Shown here: positions 49,040 to 59,365 of the stretch, piece after piece
How positions within the stretch are numbered: the stretch's first letter is position 1
Layout of the letters: each line of letters begins with the position of its first letter
NCBI GenBank assembly: GCA_019916065.1
Contig: CM034236.1
Location: 12,787,167 to 12,851,166, forward strand
Reading direction: 5' to 3'
Length of the DNA stretch: 64,000 nucleotides
DNA from: Vitellaria paradoxa
Lineage: Eukaryota; Streptophyta; Magnoliopsida; Ericales; Sapotaceae
The notes under the pieces: model-generated
The model's database searches: none
What the model was told of the DNA's origin: nothing
Seen by the model: only the letters and a program-made list of their open reading frames with translations
Translations under genes and position numbers: made by a program

Positions 49040-50071
49040 TGCAGGGCGAAGTTTCCCCCCGTTGAGGCCGAGACTGAGCTAGATTACTCATAAAAAAAGA
49101 AATAAAACAAAATAATAGACGCATACTCCAGTAACATATGTAATTCTATAAATTCTAATTTAGGGAGATTTGGATGAAAAAAAATATAAGAAAAGTACAA
49201 CAAATTAGTATAAAAATAGCATGAGGTGAAATTTAATTAAAAAATTTATAAACTGTTTGTAATTTTTTATATTTTTTTTTTGGGAGATTTGGTAAATTAA
49301 ATACTCTCTAATTTTATATAAGTACTTTTTTAAATACGCTCTTTTCATTGTCTTGTCCCAGTTACGTTAAAAGCAGAAACAACGCGACAGGATAGTTATT
49401 GATCACGATTGTTGGCTTTGACAATCAGTAATATTTACTTTTGTTCCGGGCATGGATTTAGGGGCGCGGGACAGCAAGGTTGGAGCCGTATAGTTAAAAT
49501 TGAACTGTTTAGATATATCTATATATTTTTAATAGTCTAAACATATTTATATATTTTTATATATTTATATTTTTAGGTTAAAAATATATAAATATATGTA
49601 AATTGTTAAATTTTAATTTAACGATTTCCGACCTCACAATTATTAAGTTGATATTCTCCCTCTTCCTTTTTTACTTTTCTTTTTTTGGCGTTAGCAAATT
49701 CTAGTAGCAGACACGTACAAATCTTCACTTAGGTTGTAACTCGGGTGGCCCGTTGAATTTCTTTTATAGGATAAATTTTTTATTTTTTAAATTTAACCTC
49801 GTTTAAATTTTTGAACTCAGCATAACCCACCCTGATTTAAAGTCTTGTGACCATTTCCTATCCGCTCACACGAATCAAAAATTTTAAATTCAACCAAAAA
49901 TTTTATATCAATCCAGATGAATCTGAAATTTTTAGTCCGTCCTTAACCAATTCACTAATGTATTTACTCTTGAATACGATTCTCCTATGATGCAAATTAA
50001 AAAAAAAAAAAAGAACAAAAAAGAAGAAGAAAAAACAAAAAAAGAGATTGGAAAATAGTGAAATGGGCAGT
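49040..50071. other. gene-free stretch
   Basis: AT-rich. A palindrome-like word TTGTTAAATTTTAATTTAACGATT near 49600 has a closer palindromic relative at 52323-52350, suggesting a small repeat family. No gene. Confidence 0.45.
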
Positions 50072-51275
50072 TAAGGGTCTATTTGATAAACTTATCAGTT
50101 TTCAGTTTTTGTGTCTAATTTTCAATTTTTGTATTAAGTTTTTAATTTTTAGTTTTCACTTTTATAGAAGAAAAAAACAAAAACTTAAAAATATGTTTGA
50201 TAATGATAGTTCTTAGTTGATAATTATAGTTATTAATTAATTAAATTCAATAAATTTAATTATTTTAATTATAATAGTTATTAAAAATAATTTAATCCAA
50301 TAAAAATGGATATATTAAACATAATTTATTATAATTATTTTTAAAAAAATTGAATAAAATATATTTCATGTCAATTAAATTAATCAATTTAATTAACTTA
50401 AACTACTTTGTTTTAATTAGTTAATTATAGTATTTAAAGTTAATTATTTTTTAATTATATTATTTTTCAAAATAACTTAATTCAATAAAAATAAAATATA
50501 GTCAATATAATTTATATATTTTAATTATATTATTTATTAAAAATAATTTATATTAAATTACTTTTATATCAATTTAATTAATTTAATTTAATTAAATAAT
50601 TAATTTAATTTAATTTAATTAAATAATTAATTTAATTTAAATTGATTAAATGAATTTATTTTAATTATACTTTTATTAAAAATAATTTAATTCAATAAAA
50701 ATAAAATATAATAAATATAATTTATTGTATTATTTATTAGAAATAATTTAGTAAAATATTTTTATATTATTTTAACTAATTATATTCATTTATAGCTAAT
50801 ATACTTTAGTTAATTAATATATTTAATATATAATTAATTATTGATAAAATTAATTATTAATGAAATTATATTAATATATTTTTATATAAATGAAATAATA
50901 TGTTATTAATTTAATATATTAATATATTTTATATATTAATTAAATATTTTTTATATTAAATAATAATATATTTGGCAGTAACCAAAGATGAGTGATAAGT
51001 AATGGTGGCAGTCAGAGATAGTGACCGAATGTTGGTAGCGATCAGCGAATAATGGTGATTGATGATTATAATTGTAGTGGTTGTGTAAGAAAATAAAAAT
51101 TGAAAATGAAAACTTGAAAAAATATTTTTCTGTATTTTCATAATTTTTGAAAGCAGTTTTTATTTTTTTGAAAACTGAAAATAAATTTGTCAAATGAATT
51201 TTCATGTTTAATTTTAAAAAAATAAAAATAAAAATAAAAAATTAAAAACAAAATGGTTGTAAAACGGGTCCTAAG
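50072..51275. mobile_element. possible non-autonomous DNA element with AT-rich tandem core
   Basis: Left end TTAAGGGTCTATTTGATAA; right end inverted TTAGGACCCGTTTTACAA. Slightly further in, ATTTGATAAACTTATCAG and the inverted ATTTGACAAATTTATTTTC also pair. The core 50224-50960 is almost only A and T and consists of several diverged copies of a roughly 150-200 bp unit (TTATTAAAAATAATTTAATTC, AATAAAAATAAAATATA). No coding sequence. Confidence 0.35.
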
Positions 51276-53238
51276 AGTTGGGATTGAGTAGTCAAGAGTG
51301 GTGAAAAAAAAAAAAATCCGTACTTGTCAAACAATTGCAAGCCATTAAACCACCATACTTCAGTGATAATTTAAGTCTAGCCAAGTTCTTTGAGCTCACT
51401 TTAGGAGAAAATAAAGGAAAGAAATGAGAAAGTTCCCAATTGATATTTTCAATGGTGATGAAAGGGGTTCAGGGAAAAGTAGTAAAAAGATACGCTATTA
51501 AATCTAGTGTGTGTTTTATTTGTTAAAACAATTTAGTCAAATCTAACGAATTATTTTAATACCCAAAAAATTATCATATTTCTAAATTTAACCCTAAAAT
51601 AAATTAAAAATAACCACTTAATATATATAAACATCATATGTATCTTCCTTATAAATTGCAAACTTAAATTATTTATAGCTCAAGCATAAAAGCAGGCACA
51701 AAAACATCTTCTGCTTTATCTTATCTTTTTATTGACAAAATTAAACACTAAAAAAATGAATAATAAATCCCTAAACGTGTATTTTGAGTGTTTTTTGTTT
51801 TTCATATATATATATATATATATATTTTGGTCTGGTCTTCTTATTTTTTTCTTTTATCCTATATATATCTCAATTATTTTTCTTTTTAAATCCAAATCTA
51901 TTTCTATTTTACTTGTAGAACTGTTATTACTTTAACTATTATTTTAATTTCCAAAAAGTGAATTTTTGATGATATTTTTTTATCAATGAATTATGTCAAT
52001 ATGGGAGGATTTATTTATTTATTTTTAAGAATTTATTATTTGTTTGTTCATTGATTAATTTTGTCTAAAATAAAATAAGATAATAAGAAGAGGTTTAAGT
52101 TATATAGAATAAATGTTTGAGTTATATAAAATTTAACACCCATAAAAATCCAAATGTCAAACTAGCATAAAAGAGAAATTACATGTTATATAGAAGAGAT
52201 GACTACTTATCTCGTAAAAAAGAGGTTGACATTATGTGTTAATTAAATCTAAACTATTAGATTAAAATCTAATAATATAAATAAATTTATTAATTTTTAA
52301 TTTTAAAATACATAAATAATTTTAAACCGTTAAATTTTAATTTAACGGTTCAAATTATATTATAACTCCTGATCCCTTACACTAAAAGAAAATGCTATTA
52401 AATGAAAATAATTTATAAAAAAAAAAGGGAAAAACTATAGTGACATGACACTGATATTGTTGTATTTAAATTATAATTTAATCTCAGTTTCAAAAAAAAA
52501 AAATTATAATTTAATATAAATGTACTTTTACCAGAAATAGAAATTTGCCACATGGGACCAAGTGGAAAAGTCCAAAATAGATTGATCCAAAAAAATAATA
52601 ATAAAATAAAATACATTAGTCTGAGGTCATAGATGCCTGGCTTTCTTTGACCCACGTGCATATTTATCCCACCAATTGTTCCATGGAAAAACATTTATAA
52701 TGTCACGTCACCGGCTTCACTCTTTGACCTTTTTGCCCTTATTTCCAATGGTTATCATTCCCGTTAACCGTATTTTTATTTTCTATTTTTTTATTTTTTA
52801 GCTTGTAAGAAAGTGAATAACAACCATTACCTTCGGGTCTGTATTAAGCAAATCCATCAACTCGTCATGCTAACTAAGTAAATTCATCAACAATTCAAAT
52901 GTAAATTGAACTCTAAGAAAGAGTTAGAACTTGGAATCAAATTTACATAAGACTGGAATTATAATTAAATACTCTTATTTTGTGTTAATACTTATATTCA
53001 ATTACTTCAAAATTTTAATAAAAATTTATATAATTAATTTATTTTAAAAAGTAAGTTAATTGTCATGCTCATTTTTTTAATTTGGTTATTTTGTTGGGTT
53101 TGTGTCATGTTTGCATCGTATTATTTTATTTTGTCTATTTCACGTTTAAATCTTTTTCCTGTATTTTTACTATTTTGGCCTCCTCACTTGCTTTCACTAC
53201 TTTTTCCTTTTCAACTTTCCCTCCTCGTTGCTTTTGGG
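51276..53238. other. gene-free region upstream of the ERF1B-like gene
   Basis: AT-rich DNA without a gene. The palindrome AACCGTTAAATTTTAATTTAACGGTT lies at 52324-52349. The last 700 bases hold W-box and G-box words and probably include the promoter of the next gene. Confidence 0.5.
52647..52658. promoter_or_regulatory. W-box next to G-box upstream of the ERF1B-like gene
   Basis: TTGACC is directly joined to CACGTG, about 690 bases before the ERF1B-like ATG. A second TTGACC lies at 52724-52729, beside CACGTCACC (52704-52712). W-boxes bind WRKY factors and G-boxes bind bZIP/bHLH factors. Binding here is inference. Confidence 0.4.
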
Positions 53239-53247
53239 TATTTAAAG
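53239..53247 (+). promoter_or_regulatory. TATA box of the ERF1B-like gene
   Basis: TATTTAAAG 99 bases before the ATG, after a pyrimidine-rich stretch. A start of transcription about 30 bases downstream would give a leader of roughly 65-70 bases. Confidence 0.5.
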
Positions 53248-53264
53248 GGCTAGCTCATCCCAGC

Positions 53265-53303
53265 ATGGGACATTACCGAGAAACAGAGTCCCGCGTATAC
53301 TAG
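53265..53303 (+). other. possible upstream ORF of the ERF1B-like gene
   Basis: ATGGGACATTACCGAG... encodes a 12-residue peptide ending at a TAG, 34 bases before the main ATG. It matters only if transcription starts upstream of 53265, which is borderline given the TATA position. Confidence 0.25.
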
Positions 53304-53337
53304 CCAAATCATTCACAAAAACCCACTTCCAATTCAA

Positions 53338-53997
53338 ATGGACTCCTCTGTATTCCACCCCCTGAACTCCGATCTCTCGCTGGAATCCTCGCTCGGATCA
53401 CCGGAATCTTTCACTTGGAACAAAACCAACTTCAACAATTCCCTGCCTTTCGACGAAAATGACTCGGAGGAGATGCTTCTGTATGGTGTCCTAGAAGAAG
53501 CTGCCCAAGAAAAATCGGAAACCATTTCCTCCGACTGGAAGGAGGAGGAGGTCAGTTCGAAACCCGAAGAAAAGCTAAACAAGGGAAAGTCATTCAGAGG
53601 GGTGAGAAAGAGGCCGTGGGGGAAATTCGCGGCCGAAATAAGGGACTCCACGAGGAACGGAGTGAGGGTGTGGCTGGGGACCTTTGACAGCGCAGAAGCC
53701 GCGGCTTTGGCTTATGATCAAGCGGCTTTCGCAATGCGCGGCCCGGCGGCGATCCTCAACTTTCCGGCGGAGAGGGTGCGCGAGTCGCTCGGCGAAATCA
53801 TGAGGTATAGCTCCGAGGAAGGGACTTCTCCGGTGGCGGCTCTGAAGAAGACACACTCCATGAGGAGGAGGACGAGAACCGTGAGCAGGAAAAGTAGAGG
53901 GAGAGAGGTTAAGGTGGAGAATGTGGTGGTGTTTGAAGACTTGGGTGTTGATTTCTTGGAAGAGCTTTTGAGCTCTCCTCAGAGTGGCCCTTGCTGA
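53338..53997 (+). CDS. ERF1B-like: ethylene-responsive transcription factor, ERF1B-like (AP2/ERF group IX)
   Basis: 219 residues, no intron, ATG with a clean Kozak (AAATGG). One AP2/ERF domain spans about residues 85-143 ([20 protein letters not shown]) with the Ala and Asp that mark ERF-type GCC-box binders. Before it lies the acidic [17 protein letters not shown] segment, a hallmark of ERF1-type proteins. After it come a basic HSMRRRTR stretch (173-180) and the acidic [16 protein letters not shown] motif (196-211). This whole order and the length match Arabidopsis ERF1 (218 residues). Known role: nuclear activator that integrates ethylene and jasmonate signals and turns on defence genes through GCC boxes. 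GC content is far above the surroundings, as expected for an intact gene. Orthology is inferred from memory of ERF1. Confidence 0.95.
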   Translation: MDSSVFHPLNSDLSLESSLGSPESFTWNKTNFNNSLPFDENDSEEMLLYGVLEEAAQEKSETISSDWKEEEVSSKPEEKLNKGKSFRGVRKRPWGKFAAEIRDSTRNGVRVWLGTFDSAEAAALAYDQAAFAMRGPAAILNFPAERVRESLGEIMRYSSEEGTSPVAALKKTHSMRRRTRTVSRKSRGREVKVENVVVFEDLGVDFLEELLSSPQSGPC

Positions 53998-55000
53998 TCA
54001 ATCAAGATTACTCCTCAATGTTTTTTTATTTTATTTTATTTTATTTATTTTCTTTTGGGTCCTCTAGATAAAATATTCTATTTGTATTGTATTTTATTTT
54101 TATTACCTAGAAACAGTCTTTTTACAGGCAGGGTACATATAACCCTTTATAGACCTCCTAATGCAGGAGTTTTGTGCCTGAGTTATCCTTTTTTTTTTTT
54201 TTTTTCCCCTTTCATTATTAAGTTTACTGATATGGAAGTGGGATTAAATTAATGGTAGGGGTACATGAAGTTTATAAATTAATTTTTTCCTTGCATCATT
54301 TTTCGGGCTGCTTTGTCAATTTGAATTGAGAAATGAAATTGTAATGTCATCGTATTTATGATAGTTTAATTTGTATTGTTTAAGGTATATGGATTTGTCA
54401 ACTTGAATTGAGTAGTGAAATTGTAATATTGTGGTATTTATGGTAGTTTTGCATGTTTAAGGTGGATGCATTTTTTAATTGTTTTTTATTATAAGTTGCT
54501 AATTAGCAGTGGTTTGAAGTTGTCAATCCTGAAGATTAATTCAATAAGTAAATCTTTAGATATAGTTTTCAGTTATCACTAGTTTAAATCTTCTCAAGAT
54601 CACTAAAAGATTTATTAGATCATTAATTTCAAGACTTCTAAGATTAATTAAGATATGTACAAATTGATCTGAATACCTTTGATTATAAAAAAAAAAAGAA
54701 AAAAGATTTGAAGATGTTGTACTATTGAATTCATGCAAACAAATAAAGTTCACATGTGTAAATTAATATTATTTGTCTCTACGGAGTTTAAGTTAGATAT
54801 TTAGAATTGATAGCTTGTTTTAATAGCTCTTAAAATTACTAATTTGTAAAATCACGAGGGTGTGTATGAATTAGTTTGGTTTAAATTTATAATTAATTCA
54901 GAAGTAAACTATTTTAATTTTTTTTTTTTGTCTATAAAATTTGAACTTGAAACTAAATTGATTTTGACTTGTAATTGAAGCAAATCGAACAAAAAATATA
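53998..55000. other. 3' flank of the ERF1B-like gene, gene-free
   Basis: AT-rich. No clear AATAAA close to the stop codon, though AT-rich 3'-end signals are plentiful at 54020-54110. A near-repeat at 54310-54450 (TTGTCAA(T/C)TTGAATTGAG(A/T)A(A/G)TGAAATTGTAAT twice) is visible. No second gene. Confidence 0.5.
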
Positions 55001-55366
55001 GGCCCCGTTTGGTATACTAACAAATTATAAAAAACTCTATAAATCTTTAACAACTCCTCTACCTCTAATTTTTCCGCCATCACTAATTTCAAAAAATTCT
55101 AATATTTCGCTAAAAAAATAAAAAAAATATGAAAGTATATTAACCGAATGTGTAAAATTTTTATATAATCATATTCTTCGTGTCAAAAGTTTTCAAACAA
55201 GTACCATTGTCACTATTTTTTGTAAATCTTTTTGAATCCGTGGGAACAGTTTTCCAAACTTATTCTCACGGTTGCTATTTTTCAAAAAAAAAAAAATGAT
55301 GCTAAAATTAACCAAAAATCACATTTTATTTCAATTTATGTTGTTTTTTCTTATTCCAAACGGGAC
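55001..55366. mobile_element. MITE, left arm of an inverted pair
   Basis: 366 bp from GGCCCCGTTTGGTATAC to ATTCCAAACGGGAC, non-coding, with its own short terminal inverted repeat. It is the reverse complement of 55439-55800 along its length (shared on inversion: GTCACTATTTTTTGT, AATCATATTCTT, GCCATCACTAATTT). Confidence 0.85.
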
Positions 55367-55438
55367 TAAGTTGGTTCAGTTCAATTTTGAAGTTGGATCA
55401 ATTCGATTTGGGTTTGAGTTAATATACTTATTTTTTAT

Positions 55439-55800
55439 GCCTCGTTTGGACTAAGAAAAAATAAGATAAATTGAGGTAAAATGTGGTTTAGAGTTAATTT
55501 TGGCGTCATTTTTTTTCTAACAAGTCACAAACCGTGGGAACGGTTTTTCAAATCCGTTCCTACGGATTCAAAAAAATTCACAAAAAATAGTGATAATAGT
55601 ATTCGTTTGAAAACTCTCGACACAAAGAATATGATTGTATAAAAAATTTATACATTCGGTTAACTTATTTTTAAATTTTTTCTTTTTTTAGCGAAATATT
55701 AAAATTTTTTAAAATTAGTGATGGCAGGAAAATTAGATATAAAGGAATTGTTGGAAATTTATAAAAATTTTTAAAGATTTATTTTGATGCTAAACGGGCC
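55439..55800. mobile_element. MITE, right arm of an inverted pair
   Basis: 362 bp from GCCTCGTTTGGACTAAG to TGCTAAACGGGCC, opposite in orientation to 55001-55366 and separated from it by 72 bp. By eye roughly four bases in five pair with the left arm. Confidence 0.85.
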
Positions 55801-55907
55801 TTATTATTAGACAATTAAGTAAAGTTAAAAATTTAACTAAGTTTCAAACTTCTATGAAACTTATTTGGGTGCAATCGTGCACGACACGTTTCGCGTATGA
55901 GGCTCTA

Positions 55908-55911
<4 letters not shown>

Positions 55912-55946
<35 letters not shown>
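55912..55946. repeat. (TC)n microsatellite
   Basis: About 17 TC units. Confidence 0.97.
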
Positions 55947-55949
<3 letters not shown>

Positions 55950-55989
55950 GCCCGAACCGATATGCCTCGCATTATTTGGTACTACGATG

Positions 55990-56322
55990 TATACTTCAAC
56001 AAGGCAGAAAGAAAAAAAAAAGTCAATAAATATGCAGTTAATTACCAAAAAAAATAAATAAATATGCAGTTCAATTTCTTGTTTTTGAGGAAATTAACTC
56101 TATTTAAGTAACAAGACAGCTACACTATGGCTTTCTTGAAAATGTATTAATTATTTAAATATTAAATCCCAGTGATACAATTGAAATTTTATCCGTTAAA
56201 TTGATGGAACCCATATCCTTTCTGGAGAGTCATAAATGGAGGGCTATAGATACAAATCAAAAAAAAAAAAAAAAAGTTGAGATTATAAATTTTTCAAAAA
56301 TGAGTATTTAAATTAGTCATAA
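55990..56322. repeat. direct duplication, copy A
   Basis: TATACTTCAACAAGGCAGAAAG through TTAGTCATAAA. It repeats at 57216-57508 with about nineteen of twenty bases equal outside A-runs. Copy A has an extra 40 bases near 56030 that repeat AATAAATATGCAGTT. Non-coding. Confidence 0.93.
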
Positions 56323-56337
56323 AAAATAAACACTTAA

Positions 56338-56673
56338 GTGGCATTTGGTTTATTTTTCTATTTTTTATTTTCTGTTTTCATTTTCTGTTTTAAAAATCTC
56401 AAAATAAAAAAGTAAACAATACTCTGTTTTCGTTATTTTCAAATTTTCGTTATTTTGGATTAAAAACGTTCAAAATGACTTTTTTTCATTTTTCATTTTA
56501 TGCGCAGGTCCATTTTCTATTTTCTAAAACAAATTTTGAAAATACAAATAACCAAATACGTTTTGAGCTTTTTTCTTATTTTCAAAAGTATAAAATGAAA
56601 AAAATGAGTTCAAAATAGAAAATAGAAGACAAAAACGAAAAATAAAAAATAGGAAAACAAATTAAATAAACCC
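56338..56673. mobile_element. Tourist/Harbinger-like MITE, copy 2
   Basis: GTGGCATTTGGTTTATTTTT at the left and GGGTTTATTTAATTTG (inverted) at the right, flanked by TTAA on both sides. It is the reverse complement family member of 14277-14603. Confidence 0.6.
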
Positions 56674-56982
56674 TTAATCACTAGTCATTTTTTTTCTCTT
56701 ATTTTATTTTTTTTTAAGAAATGTTTGCCTTAATAAATTATTTGACTATAATATAATATAACTAGTTGCAAGCTAGCATTAATTAATTATGCATGTTGAT
56801 TTGAATGGGAATTCAATTGCGTGCTATGTACAAGATGAAAAATGCTAATATATTAGAAAATTTTATTAGAATTAATTATCAGAATAATATAACTATGATA
56901 TTTTTAAAAATACAGAATATTTTAATAAGTGTTTTTATTTAAGTGATAACTATACAAAGTTTTCGTATCATTTTGATAACTT

Positions 56983-57210
56983 AGGGGACCGTTTAATGCT
57001 ACATGAAAAATTAAAATAATGTAATTTTGTACGAGAAAAATTAAAATAATGTAACTTTGCTATTTTTTTGTGAATATTTTTGAATTCGTAGGAATGGATT
57101 TAGAAAACAGTTCCGACGATTTACTACTTTTCAAAAAAAAAAAGTCAAAATTAACCAAAAATTACATTTTATCTCAATTTATCTTATTTTTTCTTACTCC
57201 AAATGGGGCC
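56983..57210. mobile_element. internally deleted MITE
   Basis: The left end AGGGGACCGTTTAATG is followed by a shortened interior matching the right half of 55001-55366 (TTTTTGAATTCGTAGGAA, AAAATTAACCAAAAAT) and ends CTCCAAATGGGGCCT, adjacent to copy B of the direct duplication. Confidence 0.6.
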
Positions 57211-57215
57211 TATAT

Positions 57216-57508
57216 ATACTTCAACAAGGCAGAAAGAAAAAAAAAATCAATAAATATGCAGTTCAATTTCTTGTTCTTGAGGAAACTAATTCTATTTAAG
57301 TAACAAGACTGCTACACTATGGCTTTCTTGAAAATGTATTAATTATTTAAATATTAAATCCCAGTGATACAACTGAAATTTTATCCGTTAAATTGATGGA
57401 ACCCACATCCTTTCTGGAGAGTCATAAATGGAGGGCTATAGAGACAAATCAAAAAAAAAAGTTGAGATTATAAATTTTTCAAAAATGAGTATTGAAATTA
57501 GTCATAAA
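57216..57508. repeat. direct duplication, copy B
   Basis: Second copy of 55990-56322, 1.2 kb downstream in the same orientation. It is flanked by a MITE remnant on its left and by CACTA-type DNA on its right, unlike copy A. Confidence 0.93.
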
Positions 57509-58133
57509 TGGCGGCTAGGCCTCTTAGACTGGGCCAAGGTGATTGTGACCAGCTTATTTTGTTTTTATATTTTGTAAATTAATTGTTTGTAATTAAATTT
57601 TGTATTTTCTTTGTATATATAAATAACATTTTTATTTGTTTTGTTTTATTTACAAAATTTTTTATTACATGTGTAATTTAAATTATAATCAAATTAAATT
57701 AATTTAGAAATAAAATTTACAAATAAATAATATAAATTATAAATGCATTTAATAAAATTAATAAAAAAGTAATTAAAATAATTAAAAGATTAAAATAAAA
57801 TATTTAAAAAAATATTATTGCGACCGCCATATGCGGTTGCTAATGAAAAAAATATCTGCATAAAATAATTTAAAAAAATATAATTAGAACTTTTGCGACT
57901 GCCTCTAACGGTCGCTAATAATAAAGGACGGTCGCAAAGTCTAGGCATTAACTCGTCAGCGGTCACCATTGTCGTCGCAAACATAATTACGTTCGTCAAA
58001 GTGGTCGTTAATATTTTTTAGTGACGAGGTAAATGCAACTCCTTCGTGGTAATTGCCAAGCCGTCGCTAAAACATATTAGCAATTGCTTTTAGTGATTGA
58101 TTTGGCATTTTTAGCCCCTGTTTTTCAGTAGTG
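57509..58133. mobile_element. CACTA-type transposon end (right end)
   Basis: The right end, inverted, reads CACTACTGAAAAACAGGGGC, matching the CACTA terminus of En/Spm elements. Over the preceding 330 bases the motif GCGAC/GTCGC(T/A)AA is repeated on both strands (for example GCGACCGCCATATGCGGTTGC, ACGGTCGCTAATA, CCGTCGCTAAAA), as in CACTA subterminal arrays. No left CACTA terminus or transposase is visible, so this is a truncated or degenerate copy. Confidence 0.6.
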
Positions 58134-58960
58134 TACGTATCAAAATTTAATTAGAGAAAATTAAAAATTTTTAGAATTTTTAAAAAATTTTTTTGAATTA
58201 AAATTTTAGGGCTCCAAACACCCCTTACAAAAATTATATATGAAAATTATTTTTATTTGTTTATATTGTGAAAGCAGTTGAATTTTAATAAATAATTTTA
58301 AAATCTAAATCCATATATGAAAATAAAAACCTTAAAAATAAAATGGCATTTTTGAAATATTTCATTTCTATTTGGCTCTAAAATTGAAGTAGAATGAGGG
58401 GTCAACCCACCTCTGAAGTGCCGGCGATCGAGTACTAAAAAGTAAACAGCACCTGTTCTAGAACACGGAATCAAACTAAAGATTTCCACTATGCAAAGTT
58501 GCAAGTTGCAAACCATGGTACTACCACAGTATCAAATTTGGATGCCATGATATATATATATATATATCTATCCGACAGACCTATGTATGTAGCTATATTT
58601 ATATCTATTCATATATTTACAGCCGCCAGACGCCCTAATTAAGATACTCCGTTTTTTGTTTTCGATATTCAGCTTTGCCGTTCATTATTATTTCAATTTA
58701 TTTACTATTTTGACAATTAATTAATTATCCACTTTAATTTGAGTAAGATTCGATGAGCACGTAATATATATATATATACACGTATATATATATAATTAAT
58801 ACTTGGATTACCATTTTCATGGCGAGCAAAAAAACGTAAGCATAAGCAAGTAGACATATCACTTTAGAGTCAATTGTGATACTGAAAGTTTGCACGTGTG
58901 AGTTGTGATCTATACATATATATGTATATATTTGGAAGTTAGTGTGAGTTGTGATATTAA
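58134..58960. other. gene-free stretch
   Basis: AT-rich with short AT repeats at 58550-58567 and 58763-58793 and a half-MITE end (GGGCTCCAAACACCCC, 58208-58223). No gene. Confidence 0.45.
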
Positions 58961-59090
58961 GGGTGTGTTTGGCTGATAAAATATGAGATAAAATAAAATA
59001 AATTATGATTTTATAATTTATACATTGAGGTAAAAAATAAATAATTTTTAATAATTTTTAGAGATTTATAACAAACTAAACAACCTTAAA
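58961..59090. mobile_element. short MITE in the promoter region of the ERF098-like gene
   Basis: About 130 bp from GGGTGTGTTTGGCTGATAAAA to the inverted right end AAGGTTGTTTAGTTTG. AT-rich interior. It ends about 245 bases before the predicted TATA box. Confidence 0.5.
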
Positions 59091-59190
59091 ACACCTTTAC
59101 ACAACCCCTTTTTCTTTTTTTTTGGTTGATTTTCTCTGGAAGCGAACATAGGCAAAGGAAGAAAATAAAGTGAATTCTAAAGCCATCGCA

Positions 59191-59282
59191 TTGACCATCT
59201 AGGTGCATTGGATCGACTATTGTCCCCATCTAAGGTTCTTTAACACGTGTCCATAATTCTCAGCCACAGGATCTTCCACGTG
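59191..59282. promoter_or_regulatory. W-box and two G-boxes upstream of the ERF098-like gene
   Basis: TTGACC at 59191-59196, then CACGTG at 59244-59249 and again at 59277-59282 (the latter in CCACGTGGCA, an ABRE/G-box context), 33 bases apart. Such clusters are typical of stress- and hormone-responsive plant promoters. Confidence 0.5.
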
Positions 59283-59335
59283 GCAGCTTATGGACCCGTC
59301 TTTTCGTCAAGATCAGGTGCGCCCTTTTTTCACCC

Positions 59336-59342
59336 ATATAAA
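59336..59342 (+). promoter_or_regulatory. TATA box of the ERF098-like gene
   Basis: CATATAAACG, only 24-30 bases before the first ATG of the frame and 36-42 before the second. If this is the used TATA box, the leader is very short and the second ATG is the likelier start. Confidence 0.5.
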
Positions 59343-59365
59343 CGACGTGCATCCACAGCATAGTT

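Noticed and set aside
50575..50640. CRISPR-like or satellite array
   Set aside because: The repeated TTAATTTAATTTAATTAAATAA words are A/T low complexity with no spacers; eukaryotic context.
53334..53856. Long minus-strand frames opposite the ERF1B-like gene
   Set aside because: Antisense shadows of a GC-rich coding sequence.
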